Origin: Alteraurantiacibacter aestuarii
GTDB lineage: Bacteria; Pseudomonadota; Alphaproteobacteria; Sphingomonadales; Sphingomonadaceae
Assembly: GCF_009827405.1 (NCBI RefSeq)
Contig: NZ_WTYY01000001.1
Span: 434,001 to 498,000, forward strand
DNA: 64,000 nucleotides
Reading direction: 5' to 3'
The notes beneath the pieces are model-generated. The model saw only the letters and a program-made list of their open reading frames with translations, ran no database searches and was not told the origin of the DNA. Position numbers and translations under genes: made by a program. This document shows, one piece after another, positions 28,201 through 37,435 of this stretch (positions are counted from its first letter, which is position 1; each line of letters opens with the position of its first letter).

Positions 28201-28546
28201 GAACGGTGTGGCTGCCAGCGATGTGGCAACCTTCGGCCAGCTCACCAGCGCGGTGAACACGCTGAATGCCCGCATCGATGTGATCGATAGCCGCATAGGC
28301 AATCTGGAATATCGCTCCAAGCAGGCATTCCAGGGTGTGGCCATGGGCTTCGCCATGAATGCCGCTCCGATGAACCTGGAGCCGGGTCAGGGCGGTATCG
28401 CCTTTGGTGCCGGTACCTTTGAAGGCGAATATGCCGGCTCTGTCCGCGCTCAGTTCGTCACCGAAGGTGGCTTCGGTCTGGGCGCCAACGTCGGCTTCTC
28501 GGAAGATGCCGTCGGCGGCGGTGTTGGAGCCAGCATCGTTTTCTGA
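25235..28546 (+). CDS. trimeric autotransporter adhesin with hexad-repeat stalk
   Basis: A 1103-residue surface protein. The signal peptide covers residues 1-27 (AQAQ). The passenger has three blocks of six-residue repeats of the type x-D/N-V-x-A-x (about 87-110, 205-275 and 469-864), the last with 66 uninterrupted hexads. Segments around 165-205 and 430-468 are an internal duplication. A neck with a short coiled coil (GVAASDVATFGQL and NTLNARIDVIDSRIGNLE, about 983-1029) leads to a YadA-type membrane anchor (about 1030-1103) that ends in the outer-membrane signature IVF. The protein should trimerise in the outer membrane and carry the repeats as an extended stalk. GGAGA precedes the ATG. A strong terminator follows. 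Confidence 0.92.
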   Translation: MNSVRKSILCGTALSAIAFAAPAQAQIVTIGGQTVEVTSPAGDSPNNGGTLDTNGANIETGSGSIFTQGGDVNALNLNAQNIVYAANDVNAGDDVNAVNDVNAGVNVIAGNLVQGANVQAIGTVSGASGSFGTVSATTVSATGAVSGSSVTTTGNVSAGNDLFVGSSAYVTNSVQVGQNVLVDGSAIVQNTVQGQNVDALVDVSAVVDVNAGNDVNAGNDVNADVDVNAGNDVNADNDVNAANDVNADVDVNAGNDVNAVNDVNAGGDVNATNLVASGDVSGTNGTFTTDVTAGNNVSATNNLVAGNDANITNNANVGGDLNVTGASNSNGINNTGNIATNSLSGVGGVLTIDADNAAGGSYIEVTNDDLILHGGTTSTNVVVNNDGVTVSDSVNGTTFTLDDAGNGTFTGDVNAVNVAASNDLFVGTSAYVTDTVVVGNNVLVNGSVISQATVQGENVDAVVDLSAGVDVNAGNDVNAGNDLNAVVDVNAGNNVNAAVNMTAGNNVAAGNNITAGNNLRALNDVIAVNNAEIGVDVNAGNDVNAGNDVNAVADVTAGNDLNAGNDVNAVVDVNAGNDLNAGNDVNAVVDVNAGNDLNAGNDVNAVVDVNAGNNVNAVVNMTAGNNITAGNNLRALNDVIAVNNAEIGVDVNAGNDVNAGNDVNADVDVNAGNDVNAAVDVNAGNDVNAAVDVNAGNNVNAAVNMTAGNNITAGNNVRALNNVIAVNDVDAGVDVNAGNDVNAGNDVNADVDVNAGNDVNAAVDVNAGNNVNAAVNMTAGNNITAGNNVRALNNVIAVNDVDAGVDVNAGNDVNAGNDVNADVDVNAGNNVNAAVNVTAGNNVTAGNNLRALNNVIAVNDVIAGGDVFATNATLTGNATIGADLAVAGNSTMAGTLTVTGLTSANGGIVTNGASINAGSGTISTTGSVNAGTLAVTGGATIGADLAVGGNISSDGNITTTDGDIVTVNGNVSAGSITLNGANGRITGVSNGVAASDVATFGQLTSAVNTLNARIDVIDSRIGNLEYRSKQAFQGVAMGFAMNAAPMNLEPGQGGIAFGAGTFEGEYAGSVRAQFVTEGGFGLGANVGFSEDAVGGGVGASIVF
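26639..27826 (+). repeat. 66 consecutive 18-bp hexad codon blocks in five super-modules
   Basis: Within the adhesin gene, residues 469-864 are 66 uninterrupted hexads. They group into five super-modules that each begin with VDVNAG-NDVNAG and end with an NNxTAG, NNLRAL (or NNVRAL), N[D/N]VIAV and NNAEIG (or NDVDAG, NDVIAG) series: 26639-26836 (11 hexads), 26837-27178 (19), 27179-27430 (14), 27431-27646 (12) and 27647-27826 (10). DNA copies are near-identical in places but synonymous changes show several rounds of expansion. Confidence 0.95.
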
Positions 28547-28577
28547 TTCGCTCCAACGGATAAGTACAAGACACAAG

Positions 28578-28610
28578 ACCGGCGGTCCTTTCCACAGGGC
28601 CGCCGGTTTT
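28578..28610 (+). terminator. Rho-independent terminator after the adhesin
   Basis: Arms accggcgg (28578-28585) and ccgccggt (28600-28607) form a perfect 8-bp stem with a 14-base loop, followed by TTTT (28607-28610). It lies about 30 bases after the adhesin stop codon. Confidence 0.9.
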
Positions 28611-28691
28611 GTATTGTCTGGCGATGAACACGGATCCTCCTGCCGGCTGCCAGCTGCAATGGGACGATCGGAAACACAGGATAGGCTCCCG

Positions 28692-29936
28692 ATGAAATAT
28701 GCCCTGCCAGCTCTCGCGGCGCTCTGCCTTTCGTGTTCCGCCAATGCCCGTACCGCAGAAGAAACCGCCGCAGCCGCGCTTGATGCTGCGCCGGTGTGGG
28801 ATGGCCACAACGATACGCCGGGCCAGTTGCGCTGGCGTTATGGCAATGTGATTGCCGAGTTCGACTTCACCGATACGCGCTCCACCGGGGACGGCGGCGG
28901 CAGCATGATGAACACCGACCTGCTGCGCCTTCGGCAAGGTCATGTCGGCGCGCAATTCTGGTCCATCTTCACCTCTGCCTCAACACCGGGACCAGAGGCC
29001 GTGCAGGCAGCGATCGAGCAGATTGACGTGACCAAGCGGCTGATCGCCCAAAATGCCGATGCCATGGCGCTGGCGCTGACGGCAGACCAGGTCGAGGCGG
29101 CAATGGCCGAGGGGAAGATCGCTTCCCTGCTGGGCGTTGAAGGCGGGCACATGATCAACAACAGCCTGGCCGTGCTGCGCCAGTTCGATGAGCTGGGCGT
29201 GCGCTATGTGACGCTGACCCATTCGCGAAACACGCAGTGGGCGGATAGCGCGGATGAAGATCCCGCGCATGACGGGCTGACCGATTTCGGCAGGCAGGTG
29301 GTGCGCGAGATGAACAGGCTGGGGATGCTCGTCGATCTTGCCCACGTCAGCGAGGGGACGATGCTGGACGCGCTGGAGGAATCGCGCGCGCCGATCATCT
29401 TCAGCCATTCCAATGCCCGCAGCGTGACGCAGGAATCGCGCAATGTGCCTGACAATGTGCTCGATCTGGTGCCCGTTAATGGCGGTATCGTGATGGTCAC
29501 TTTTGTCGGCGGCTTTGTCAGCACCACGCGCAACATCTGGCTTGCCGATCAGGCGGCCGAAACCGCGCGTCAGCAATGGCTGTGGCAGGGGCAACCGGGC
29601 AAGGTTGCGCAGGCGATGGCGGAGTGGTTGCGGGACCATCCCGAACCGGTCGCCTCTGTTGCCGAAGTGGCGGACCACATCGATTACCTGCGCGGCAGGA
29701 TCGGCATCGATCACATCGGCGTGGGCGGAGATTATGATGGCTGGCCCAGCCTGGTTGCCGGGATGGAGGATGTCTCCGGCTATCCCGCGCTGTTCACCGA
29801 ACTGGCCCGGCGCGGCTATTCACAAAATGATCTGGAAAAGATCGCCAGCCGCAACATGATGCGGGTGATGCGCGCGGCGGAAGCCTATGCCGCCAGCCAG
29901 GCGGGCATGCCGCCTATTGAAACACCGGCGGGATAG
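28692..29936 (+). CDS. membrane dipeptidase family protein (peptidase M19)
   Basis: A 414-residue secreted metallopeptidase. The signal peptide includes a possible lipobox (LSCS, Cys about 15). Zinc ligands of the M19 family appear in order: H-x-D as WDGHNDTP, the bridging Glu in LLGVEGGH, His in FSHSNARSV, and the closing GVGGDYDGW. Residues about 200-260 carry the family core RYVTLTHSRNTQWADSA. These enzymes hydrolyse dipeptides, often with D-amino acids. The ATG at 28692 starts the signal. It follows the adhesin terminator and is an independent unit. Confidence 0.93.
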   Translation: MKYALPALAALCLSCSANARTAEETAAAALDAAPVWDGHNDTPGQLRWRYGNVIAEFDFTDTRSTGDGGGSMMNTDLLRLRQGHVGAQFWSIFTSASTPGPEAVQAAIEQIDVTKRLIAQNADAMALALTADQVEAAMAEGKIASLLGVEGGHMINNSLAVLRQFDELGVRYVTLTHSRNTQWADSADEDPAHDGLTDFGRQVVREMNRLGMLVDLAHVSEGTMLDALEESRAPIIFSHSNARSVTQESRNVPDNVLDLVPVNGGIVMVTFVGGFVSTTRNIWLADQAAETARQQWLWQGQPGKVAQAMAEWLRDHPEPVASVAEVADHIDYLRGRIGIDHIGVGGDYDGWPSLVAGMEDVSGYPALFTELARRGYSQNDLEKIASRNMMRVMRAAEAYAASQAGMPPIETPAG

Positions 29937-29965
29937 GCCAACGACGGCCGCTCCCGACCGGTGCA

Positions 29966-30115
29966 TCAGCTCAGTGCGGGGATGATCCACACGGCGGACA
30001 GGCCGATCACCGCCAGCGTCATGCTGGCGGCCAACACCCAGCGCACCACGTGCGGGGTCGAGCCGCCGCGCGCTTCATTGGTCTCGATACGGACTTCGTT
30101 TCCCTGGCGTTTCAT
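29966..30115 (-). CDS. 49-residue single-helix membrane protein
   Basis: A short gene encoding a basic N-terminal segment (MKRQGNEVRIETNEARGG) and one membrane helix (about residues 25-46, VLAASMTLAVIGLSAVWII). The ribosome site AAAGGGA lies in good spacing before the ATG at 30115. Small single-pass proteins of this kind with the RxETxEAR motif are common beside housekeeping genes in sphingomonads. Function unknown. Confidence 0.65.
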   Translation of the reverse strand: MKRQGNEVRIETNEARGGSTPHVVRWVLAASMTLAVIGLSAVWIIPALS

Positions 30116-30221
30116 GGCGTTTTCCCTTTCGTATTTCTGCGATTTGCTTGCAGATTCTACGGTTGGGAAGGCGCGATGTTCCGCTTTGGGGGCATGGACC
30201 TTATACGGTATTCGGCCCGTT

Positions 30222-31061
30222 TCAGTCCCTGAGCAGCTCGTTGATGCCGGTTTTAGACCGGGTCTGCGCATCCACGGTTTTCACGATCACCGCGCAATAG
30301 AGCGAGGGACCGGGAGAGCCATCGGGCAGCGGCTTGCCGGGCATCGCGCCGGGCACGACCACTGCATAGGGAGGCACTACGCCGCGGTGCACTTCGCCCG
30401 TGGCGCGATCGACGATCTTGGTCGATGCGCCCAGATAGACGCCCATGGACAGCACAGCGCCCTGGCCCACGCGCACGCCTTCGGCCACTTCGCTGCGGGC
30501 ACCGATGAAGGCACCGTCCTCGATCACCACCGGGCCTGCCTGCAATGGCTCCAGCACGCCGCCAATACCCGCGCCGCCGGAGATATGCACATTCTTGCCG
30601 ATCTGCGCGCAGGAGCCGACCGTGGCCCACGTATCGATCATCGTTCCTTCATCGACATAGGCGCCGATGTTCACGAAGCTGGGCATCAGCACCACATTCT
30701 TGCCGATGAAGCTGCCCTGCCGCGCCACAGCGCCGGGCACCACGCGGAAGCCCGCATCGCGGAAGCGGTTCGCATCCCAGCCGGCAAACTTGCTGGGCAC
30801 CTTGTCAAAGCCGGGAGCGCCCGCCGCGCCATAGTCCACAACCGTATTGTCATTGAGGCGGAAGGATAGCAGCACGGCCTTCTTCAGCCACTGGTTGACC
30901 TGCCAGCCGCCATTGCCATCGGGCTGCGCAACGCGGGCCTGGCCGCTGTCGAGCAGGGCCAGCGCTGCGTTGACATGTTCGCGCACGTCATGGCTGGCGG
31001 TGGTGACGGTCTCGCGTGCATTCCACGCCTGTTCGATGGCATTTTCCAGATCGGCGCTCAT
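30222..31061 (-). CDS. dapD: 2,3,4,5-tetrahydropyridine-2,6-dicarboxylate N-succinyltransferase
   Basis: DapD transfers succinyl from succinyl-CoA to tetrahydrodipicolinate in lysine and peptidoglycan precursor synthesis. The 279-residue length is standard. The N-terminal helical domain (1-100) leads to a left-handed beta-helix with hexapeptide repeats ([53 protein letters not shown]) and the closing [15 protein letters not shown]. The start at 31061 is chosen because AGGGGAG then has a 6-base spacer; an ATG six bases earlier abuts the ribosome site. Confidence 0.98.
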   Translation of the reverse strand: MSADLENAIEQAWNARETVTTASHDVREHVNAALALLDSGQARVAQPDGNGGWQVNQWLKKAVLLSFRLNDNTVVDYGAAGAPGFDKVPSKFAGWDANRFRDAGFRVVPGAVARQGSFIGKNVVLMPSFVNIGAYVDEGTMIDTWATVGSCAQIGKNVHISGGAGIGGVLEPLQAGPVVIEDGAFIGARSEVAEGVRVGQGAVLSMGVYLGASTKIVDRATGEVHRGVVPPYAVVVPGAMPGKPLPDGSPGPSLYCAVIVKTVDAQTRSKTGINELLRD

Positions 31062-31223
31062 GGCCATCTCCCCTGCAATAAATCCTGTTCCAGCGCCGCT
31101 AGCTTGCATGGACGCGGCGGGCAAGTGTGATGCAGAACGTTGCAATTGAAACTGCGGAGTCGCATGTTCAGCGCGAATTAGGAATGTGTCCGCATAAGTT
31201 GTGCGAGCGCAGGAAAGGTCGGC

Positions 31224-33605
31224 ATGAAGCACAAATCGGGATTTGCAGCGACTTTCGGACGCGGTCTGACGATTGCCGGTGTGACCATGCTGGCTGCGTG
31301 CGGCGGTGGCAGCGGCACCACCGTGGTCGCACCGCCGGTCGCGCCGACCCCGACCCCGACGCCAACCCCAGCGCCAACGCCAACACCTTCGCCCACGCCC
31401 GCCCCATCCGGGTTCAACCAGATCAGCGTGCCGACCTTGTACAACACTGCCGAATTTCGCCGTTCGGACGGGCCGAAGCAACACAATGCCCATGCCGCAT
31501 GGGACGCCGGAAGCAATGGCGCCGGGGTGACCATTGCCGTGATCGACACCGGCATAGACAGCGACAGCCCCGAATTTGCCGGACGAATCCTGCCGACTTC
31601 GAAGGATATGTATGACAGCCGCGATGCGCTGTCCGGTCCTGACGACCACGGCACCAATGTCGCCATGGTCGCCGCCGCCGCGCGCGATAACACCGGCGTG
31701 CTGGGCATCGCCTGGGGCGCAAACCTGCTGGCAATCAGGGCCGATGAGCCAGGGACATGCGCAGGCGATAATCCGCAGGACCCGGCCACCACCTGCGGCT
31801 TCCTCGATTCCGACATCGCCAGGGCGATCGACTATGCCGTGGCCAATGGCGCCAGCATCATCAACATCTCGCTGGGCGGTGAGGGGGGAGCCAATGCCGC
31901 GCTTCAGCAGTCAGTGCGCGATGCAACCAGCGCCGGCGTGCTGGTGGTGATCGCGGCGGGTAATGATGGCTTTGCCCAGCTGGATGATTTCGCCAGGCAG
32001 ATGATCGGCGCGGGCAATTCCGGCCTGATCGTGGTGGGATCGGTTGATGAAAATTACCAGATGTCGGATTTTTCCAACCTGCCCGGAACCGACACGCAGT
32101 TCTACCTCGCCGCCAGGGGGGAGGCCGTTTGCTGCACCTATGACAATGGCACGCTCTATGTTGATAGCGAGGGCTTCGTCTATCTCTACTCCGGCACCAG
32201 CTTTGCCTCCCCGCAAGTGGCGGGCGCGGCGGCCCTGCTGGCACAGGCCTTCCCCAATCTGACCGGGCAGCAGATTGCCGAGATTCTCCTGCGCACGGCA
32301 TTCGATGCCGGGGCAACAGGCGATGATGCCGTTTATGGCCGGGGTATTCTGGATATCAACGCGGCCTTCCAGCCGATCGGCACCACCTCGCTGGCTGGCT
32401 CTGTCAGCGCCATTGCGCTGGCGGATGTCAGCGGCACCGCGTCCCCTGCCATGGGCGATGCGCTGAGCGCGGCATCACTGCCCACCGTGATCACTGACGA
32501 ATATGACCGCGCCTATGCCACCGATCTGGCCGGAACATTGCGCAACGCCGCCCTGCGCAGCCCCTTGCATGATGCGCTGGGCAGCCAGCAGCGCTATTTG
32601 TCCGCCGGTAATGAGCGCGGTTCAGTCGCCTTTTCCATCGATGCGCGCGGTAATGGGCCGCTGCGCATGGGCAGGCTGGACCTGTCGCCGCAGGATGAGA
32701 CGCAGGCGCGCGTGCTGGCCGCAAGGGCGACATTGCAGATTGCCAAGAACACGCAGTTTGGTTTTGCCTATGCACAGGGCGCGGACGGACTGGTCTCCCA
32801 GTTGCAGGCCCGCCAGGGACCGGCATTCATGATCGCCGGATCGAGCAATGGCGATGCGGGCATCTCGCGCAGCAGCGATGTCTCCTTCGCGCTTCGGCAG
32901 GACCTTGGCGGATGGGGCCTCACGCTCAGCGCCGAGAGCGGCAAGTCCTTTAGCAGCGCGGTGGTGCGCCGCGCGGCACAGATGCGCGGCTACCGGGCCG
33001 AGCAGCCGGTGGCGGGGGCAGGCCTGTCGTTCGATCGCCGCTTCGGCAATCTGGAAACCGCGCTCGGCGTGGACTGGATGGGGGAGGAGCGGACCTTCCT
33101 TGGCGCTCACCTGCATGAAGGTTTTGCGCTGGCCGGGGCAGACAGCCTGTTCGTGGACTTTTCCGCAGGCTGGCAACTGGCGGACAACTGGCGGCTGGGC
33201 GGTCAGATTCGCCAGGGCTGGACGCAGGCTCGCATGGGCGGCAGCATGGGCCCCGGCTCTCAGCTGACCAGCCGCGCCTTTGCGCTGGACCTGTCACGGC
33301 GCAATCTGCTGAGCGCAGGAGATACGCTGGCCATCCGCCTGTCGCAGCCGCTGCGGGTGGAACATGGCCAGCTCAACCTCAGCCTGCCGGTCTCCTATGA
33401 TTATGAGACGCTGACCGCACAATACGGCATCAGGAGCCTGTCGCTGGCCCCCAGCGGACGCGAGCTGGATGCGGAGATTGCGTGGAGCGGGCCGTTGCTG
33501 CTGGGCAATGCCACCGCCAGCCTGTTCTATCGCAAGGACCCCGGCCATTTTGCCCGCACGGCTGACGATGGCGGCCTGGCCCTGCGGTGGAGTACCGGAT
33601 TTTAG
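31224..33605 (+). CDS. lipidated subtilisin-family autotransporter protease
   Basis: A 793-residue S8 serine protease of the classical autotransporter type. The signal peptide carries a lipobox (LAAC, Cys 26), followed by a Thr/Pro linker (about 41-62). The subtilisin domain spans about 68-380, with the triad Asp108 (IDTGID), His142 (DDHGT) and Ser326 (SGTSFASP). A beta-barrel domain follows (about 510-793), ending LRWSTGF with terminal Phe. The combination of lipoprotein anchor and barrel parallels NalP and SphB1, which process other surface proteins. Starts at ATG 31224. Confidence 0.93.
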   Translation: MKHKSGFAATFGRGLTIAGVTMLAACGGGSGTTVVAPPVAPTPTPTPTPAPTPTPSPTPAPSGFNQISVPTLYNTAEFRRSDGPKQHNAHAAWDAGSNGAGVTIAVIDTGIDSDSPEFAGRILPTSKDMYDSRDALSGPDDHGTNVAMVAAAARDNTGVLGIAWGANLLAIRADEPGTCAGDNPQDPATTCGFLDSDIARAIDYAVANGASIINISLGGEGGANAALQQSVRDATSAGVLVVIAAGNDGFAQLDDFARQMIGAGNSGLIVVGSVDENYQMSDFSNLPGTDTQFYLAARGEAVCCTYDNGTLYVDSEGFVYLYSGTSFASPQVAGAAALLAQAFPNLTGQQIAEILLRTAFDAGATGDDAVYGRGILDINAAFQPIGTTSLAGSVSAIALADVSGTASPAMGDALSAASLPTVITDEYDRAYATDLAGTLRNAALRSPLHDALGSQQRYLSAGNERGSVAFSIDARGNGPLRMGRLDLSPQDETQARVLAARATLQIAKNTQFGFAYAQGADGLVSQLQARQGPAFMIAGSSNGDAGISRSSDVSFALRQDLGGWGLTLSAESGKSFSSAVVRRAAQMRGYRAEQPVAGAGLSFDRRFGNLETALGVDWMGEERTFLGAHLHEGFALAGADSLFVDFSAGWQLADNWRLGGQIRQGWTQARMGGSMGPGSQLTSRAFALDLSRRNLLSAGDTLAIRLSQPLRVEHGQLNLSLPVSYDYETLTAQYGIRSLSLAPSGRELDAEIAWSGPLLLGNATASLFYRKDPGHFARTADDGGLALRWSTGF

Positions 33606-33606
33606 C

Positions 33607-33645
33607 GTCGGATTCTAACGCCGGATTCTAATGCTGGCCTTTAAG
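33607..33645 (+). repeat. 13-bp direct repeat, three copies, each with TAA
   Basis: The units gtcggattctaac (33607-33619), gccggattctaat (33620-33632) and a diverged gctggcctttaag (33633-33645) follow the TAG of the autotransporter gene. Because the unit is 13 bases, successive TAA triplets fall in different frames. The third copy overlaps the stop codon of the converging gmk gene. Confidence 0.85.
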
Positions 33646-34276
33646 CCATCAGCTTGCGGGTAAAATCGACCAGTCCGGTCTGGCGTGCGCGGCGCAGTCG
33701 TTCGGCTTCCAATATGTGCAGCACGCTGTCGTAGCAGCTCTCTATGTCGTCATTGATGACCACATAGTCATAGCCGTCCCAATGGCTGATCTCGGCCTTG
33801 GCGCGGTCCATCCGGCTGCGGATGACCTCGTCACTGTCGGTCCCGCGAGAGCGCAGGCGATCTTCCAGTTCGGCAATGCTGGGGGGCAGCAGGAATACGC
33901 GCACCACATCCACTTCCATCCGCTGGTACAGCTGCTGCGTGCCCTGCCAGTCGATATCGAACAGGTAATCCTGCCCCGCTTTCAGCCCAGCCTTGATCTG
34001 CGCCTTGGGCGTGCCGTAGCAATTGCCGAACACCTCCGCCCATTCCAGGAACTCGCCGTTCTCGACCATCTGGCTGAAGGTATCCCGGTCGACAAAGTGG
34101 TAGTCCTTGCCCTCGACTTCGCCCGGCCTGATCGGGCGGGTGGTGACAGACACCGACATGCCAAGCCCATCGACTTGCGCCAGCAGCTTCTTTGCAATGG
34201 TGGTCTTGCCAGCGCCCGACGGCGAGGAAAGGATGAACATCAGCCCGCGGCGGGCGAGGTTTTTGAAATCGGCCAT
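33641..34276 (-). CDS. gmk: guanylate kinase
   Basis: Guanylate kinase phosphorylates GMP to GDP. The 211-residue length and motifs fit: P-loop SSPSGAGKTT near residue 17, the GMP-binding region SVTTRPIRPGEVEGKDYHFV near 42, YGTPKAQI near 87 and DIDWQGTQQL near 105. The lid contains RSRGTDS. The ATG at 34276 is MADFKNLARRG. It converges on the autotransporter gene, whose downstream repeat reaches into its stop codon. Confidence 0.98.
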   Translation of the reverse strand: MADFKNLARRGLMFILSSPSGAGKTTIAKKLLAQVDGLGMSVSVTTRPIRPGEVEGKDYHFVDRDTFSQMVENGEFLEWAEVFGNCYGTPKAQIKAGLKAGQDYLFDIDWQGTQQLYQRMEVDVVRVFLLPPSIAELEDRLRSRGTDSDEVIRSRMDRAKAEISHWDGYDYVVINDDIESCYDSVLHILEAERLRRARQTGLVDFTRKLMA

Positions 34277-34307
34277 ATGCGCTCTTGCCGCAAGCGGGCC
34301 TGTTTGA

Positions 34308-34730
34308 TCAAGTATCGGTGCGATCAAGCAGCTCGTTATTACCCTGCATGCGCGCATCGCGGCGGCGCTTGCCGCGCTCATACAGCGTTTTTGCCAATAT
34401 GCCGGTGCCCACCAGCGCTGCCCCGGGAACAGAGCGCGTGGCCACCCTGGCGATCACCACCGATGTCAGCGTGCTGGACAGCGATTTGTTGCGGACAATC
34501 TGGCGGGCTGCATCGGTGCCATAGCGGCCCTTGAGGAAGCTGCGTTCCACAAACCGGCGCAGGACATAGGAGCCCGCGCGCATCACGATATCGGCCATCA
34601 ACAGATTGGTGGCCGGATTGGCAGTCAGGCCGGGAACCGTTGCGGCCTGATCCGTCTCATCACGATTGATGGTATCGGTTCTGGCGGCGGCACCGCGCCC
34701 TGCTTTTCGCCTTGTGCTGCGCAGGACCAT
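34308..34730 (-). CDS. conserved protein of unknown function
   Basis: A 140-residue protein with a basic, disordered-looking N-terminus (about 1-38) and a predicted helical remainder containing ARVATRSVPGAALVGTGIL, a moderately hydrophobic helix. The closing segment is charged (ERGKRRRDARMQ). Start at 34730 (MVLRSTRRK) is uncertain. It lies between gmk and sspB in the same direction and may be co-transcribed. No known family recognised. Confidence 0.65.
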   Translation of the reverse strand: MVLRSTRRKAGRGAAARTDTINRDETDQAATVPGLTANPATNLLMADIVMRAGSYVLRRFVERSFLKGRYGTDAARQIVRNKSLSSTLTSVVIARVATRSVPGAALVGTGILAKTLYERGKRRRDARMQGNNELLDRTDT

Positions 34731-34741
34731 GCCGACCGCGC

Positions 34742-35248
34742 CTACTTCTTCCGGCCGAAATCGACCGTCACGACGTTGGACCCGTCTTCCGCAGTGGCGC
34801 CATCGGGCTTGTCTTCGACGATTTCACCGCCGTCATTTTCAGGCTCGTCATGATCGGTGGGTTCGATATCGCTGGCCGCGGCCTGGAATTGCAGGCCGAA
34901 ATCGACCGCCGGATCAACAAATGCAGTGATCGCGGCGAAGGGAATCACCAGGTCTGCCGGACGCTGGTTGAAGCTGAGGCCTACGGAAAAGCCGTGATCG
35001 GTCACGTTCAGGTCCCAGAACTTGTTCTGCAGGACGATGGTCATCTCATCGGGGAACCGCTCGCGCAGATCCTTGCGGATGGTTACCCCCGGCGCGCCGG
35101 TCTTGAAGGTGATGTAGAAATGGTGATCGCCGGGCAGCACGCCGCCCGTACGCTCCACTTCACCCAGCACACGGCCGACTACGGCGCGCAGGGCCTCCTG
35201 CACGATCTCGTCATAGGGGATCAGGCTTTCGGGCGTATCGTCGCTCAT
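34742..35248 (-). CDS. sspB: SspB-type ClpXP adaptor (alphaproteobacterial form)
   Basis: A 168-residue protein of the SspB family, the adaptor that delivers ssrA-tagged proteins to ClpXP. The ssrA-binding fold is shown by HHFYITFKTGAPGVTIRKDL near residues 38-57, EMTIVLQNKFWDL near 65 and GLSFNQRPADLVIPF near 85-100, followed by a flexible acidic tail and the terminal basic VDFGRKK that binds ClpX. This form is typical of alphaproteobacteria. ATG 35248 (MSDDTPES) is chosen over upstream codons, which lack family similarity. Confidence 0.93.
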   Translation of the reverse strand: MSDDTPESLIPYDEIVQEALRAVVGRVLGEVERTGGVLPGDHHFYITFKTGAPGVTIRKDLRERFPDEMTIVLQNKFWDLNVTDHGFSVGLSFNQRPADLVIPFAAITAFVDPAVDFGLQFQAAASDIEPTDHDEPENDGGEIVEDKPDGATAEDGSNVVTVDFGRKK

Positions 35249-35354
35249 AACTGCCGCTAGGTGACTATCGAAAGGCGCTTGGTCAAGCCGCAAAGGCAAG
35301 TTGATCCACTGCGATTACTTGCGAAAGACGGCCCGCAGCCTATAGGCATTTTGC

Positions 35355-35948
35355 ATGAGAACAGGCCGTATAGAGCGAAAAACAGCCGAAACCGACATTC
35401 TCGTCGAGGTGAATCTCGATGGGACGGGGGCGTATGACATATCCACCGGGATCGGGTTTCTCGATCATATGGTGGAGCAGTTTTCGCGCCATTCGCTGAT
35501 AGATGTCACCCTGAAGGTCAACGGTGACCTGCATGTGGACCAGCATCACACCACCGAAGACAGCGCCATTGCGCTGGGCCAGGCGCTGGCTCAGGCGATG
35601 GGCGACAAGGCCGGAATCGGCCGATATGGTGAAGCGCATTCGCCCATGGACGAAACGCTGGCCCGCGTTGTGCTGGATATCTCCGGCCGGCCATTTCTGG
35701 TGTGGAAAGCACGTTTCACGCAGGAAAAGCTGGGCGAGCTGGATACCGAACTGATCGACCACTGGTTTCATTCGGTGGCGCAGGCTGCCGGGATCACGCT
35801 GCATATCCAGATCCTGTATGGCCAGAACAACCACCACATCTGCGAAGCCATCTTCAAGGGCTTTGCCCGCGCCATGCGTCAGGCAGTGGAGCTTGATGCG
35901 CGCAAGGGCGGCGCGGTGCCGAGCACCAAGGGGCAGCTGGGTGGCTAG
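35355..35948 (+). CDS. hisB: imidazoleglycerol-phosphate dehydratase
   Basis: HisB catalyses the dehydration of imidazole glycerol phosphate in histidine synthesis. The 197-residue single-domain form is standard outside enterobacteria. Manganese-site motifs are [16 protein letters not shown], the HHTTED segment ([15 protein letters not shown]) and a second set, [14 protein letters not shown] and [17 protein letters not shown]. The gene opens the his cluster 116 bases before hisH. Confidence 0.98.
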   Translation: MRTGRIERKTAETDILVEVNLDGTGAYDISTGIGFLDHMVEQFSRHSLIDVTLKVNGDLHVDQHHTTEDSAIALGQALAQAMGDKAGIGRYGEAHSPMDETLARVVLDISGRPFLVWKARFTQEKLGELDTELIDHWFHSVAQAAGITLHIQILYGQNNHHICEAIFKGFARAMRQAVELDARKGGAVPSTKGQLGG

Positions 35949-36064
35949 GTATTACCAACCGGCTGCCCTGCAGTCGCAAGGCCGACCGGCCGCCCGCAAC
36001 GGGGGCAGCTGGCCTGCCCGCAAAGTGAGGACCGCGCGCCCGGATGGGCGTGCGCAAAACCAAT

Positions 36065-36697
36065 ATGTCTGAAGCAATTGCGCTGATCGATTACGGCGCT
36101 GGCAATCTGCACTCGGTCCATAATGCGCTGAAAGCTGCGGGGGCCGGGCATATCGCCGTTACCGCCGATCCCGATATCGTGCGCGGTGCGCGGCGCATCG
36201 TGCTGCCCGGCGTGGGCGCTTTCTCGGCATGCAGGAACGGCCTGTGGTCCATTCCCGGCATGGTCGAGGCGCTGGAGGAGCGGGTGATCCGCGGCGGCGT
36301 GCCGTTCCTGGGCATTTGCGTGGGCATGCAATTGCTCGCCACGCGCGGTCTGGAACATGGCGAAACGCCGGGTCTGGGCTGGATTCCTGGTGACGTGAAA
36401 CGGATCGAACGCACCGATCCGCGCATCAAGGTGCCGCATATGGGGTGGAACGATGTCGCCCTGACCGCGCACAAGGGTGCGGCGGACCTGATCGAGGAGG
36501 GCGAGGCCTATTTCCTCCATTCCTATCACTTCGTGCCCGATGACGGCCATCACGTGGCTGCCATGACCGATCACGGCGGCGGCATCGTGGCCGCAGTGGC
36601 GCGAGACAACTTGCTGGGCGTGCAATTCCACCCGGAAAAAAGCCAGGCATACGGGCTGGCACTGCTCGCCCGCTTTCTTGAATGGGACCCGCAATGA
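36065..36697 (+). CDS. hisH: imidazole glycerol phosphate synthase glutaminase subunit
   Basis: HisH releases ammonia from glutamine for the HisF cyclase. A 210-residue class-I amidotransferase: opening LIDYGAGNLHSV, oxyanion region LPGVGAF, the nucleophile Cys in LGICVGMQLLA near residue 86 and the His-Glu pair in GVQFHPEKSQ near 195. The ATG at 36065 begins MSEAIALIDYG. Its stop overlaps the start of hisA (ATGA). Confidence 0.97.
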   Translation: MSEAIALIDYGAGNLHSVHNALKAAGAGHIAVTADPDIVRGARRIVLPGVGAFSACRNGLWSIPGMVEALEERVIRGGVPFLGICVGMQLLATRGLEHGETPGLGWIPGDVKRIERTDPRIKVPHMGWNDVALTAHKGAADLIEEGEAYFLHSYHFVPDDGHHVAAMTDHGGGIVAAVARDNLLGVQFHPEKSQAYGLALLARFLEWDPQ

Positions 36698-37422
36698 TCG
36701 TTTTCCCTGCCATCGATCTGAAAGGCGGCCAGGTCGTGCGTCTTGCCGAAGGCGATATGAACCGCGCCACCGTCTATGGTGACAATCCCGCCGCGCAGTC
36801 GCTGATCTTTGCCGAGGCGGGCGCGCAGCACCTGCACGTGGTCGATCTGGACGGCAGCTTTGCCGGGCGGGCGGAAAACCGTGAGGCCGTGGAAGCGATT
36901 ATCGAGACTTTTCCCGGATACGTGCAACTGGGCGGCGGCATTCGTACGCCTGAGGCCGTGGAGGGCTGGTTCAACCTTGGCGTTGCCCGCGTGGTGATGG
37001 GCACGGCAGCACTGAAGGACCCCGATTTCGTCAAGGCCATGGCGCGCGAATGGGAAGATGGCATCGTTGTCGCCGTTGATGCGCGCGATGGCATGGTGGC
37101 GACCGAGGGCTGGGCCGAAGTGTCCAACGTGCCCGTGGTCGATATGGCCCGCCGCTTTGAAGATGCCGGCGTTGCCAGCCTGCTGTTCACCGACATTGGC
37201 CGCGACGGCATGCTGAAGGGCTGCAACGTAGAGGCCACGGTGGATCTGGCGCGCAGCGTGGATATTCCGGTTATCGCCAGCGGCGGCGTGAAGGGGCTGG
37301 ATGATATCCGCATGCTGGCGCTTCATGCCAATGACGGGATCGAAGGGGTGATTACCGGCCGCGCATTGTTTGAAGGGCGGCTGGACCTGGCAACAGCGAT
37401 CGCCATGGCGCAAAGAGCATGA
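36694..37422 (+). CDS. hisA: phosphoribosylformimino-5-aminoimidazole carboxamide ribotide isomerase
   Basis: HisA performs the Amadori rearrangement of ProFAR. The 242-residue TIM barrel is standard length. Family segments are FPAIDLKGGQVVRL at the start, QLGGGIRTPEAVE near 80, AVDARDGMVATEGW near 125, TDIGRDGMLKG near 165 and ASGGVKGLDDI near 195. It overlaps hisH by four bases. Confidence 0.98.
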   Translation: MIVFPAIDLKGGQVVRLAEGDMNRATVYGDNPAAQSLIFAEAGAQHLHVVDLDGSFAGRAENREAVEAIIETFPGYVQLGGGIRTPEAVEGWFNLGVARVVMGTAALKDPDFVKAMAREWEDGIVVAVDARDGMVATEGWAEVSNVPVVDMARRFEDAGVASLLFTDIGRDGMLKGCNVEATVDLARSVDIPVIASGGVKGLDDIRMLALHANDGIEGVITGRALFEGRLDLATAIAMAQRA

Positions 37423-37435
37423 GGAAGCGGGCATA

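Noticed and set aside
26366..28810. Very long open frames antisense to the adhesin (610-814 residues)
   Set aside because: They are created by the hexad repeats and have repetitive Thr/Pro/Leu/Phe composition or His/Val-rich composition without a ribosome site; the sense protein has a signal peptide and a YadA anchor.
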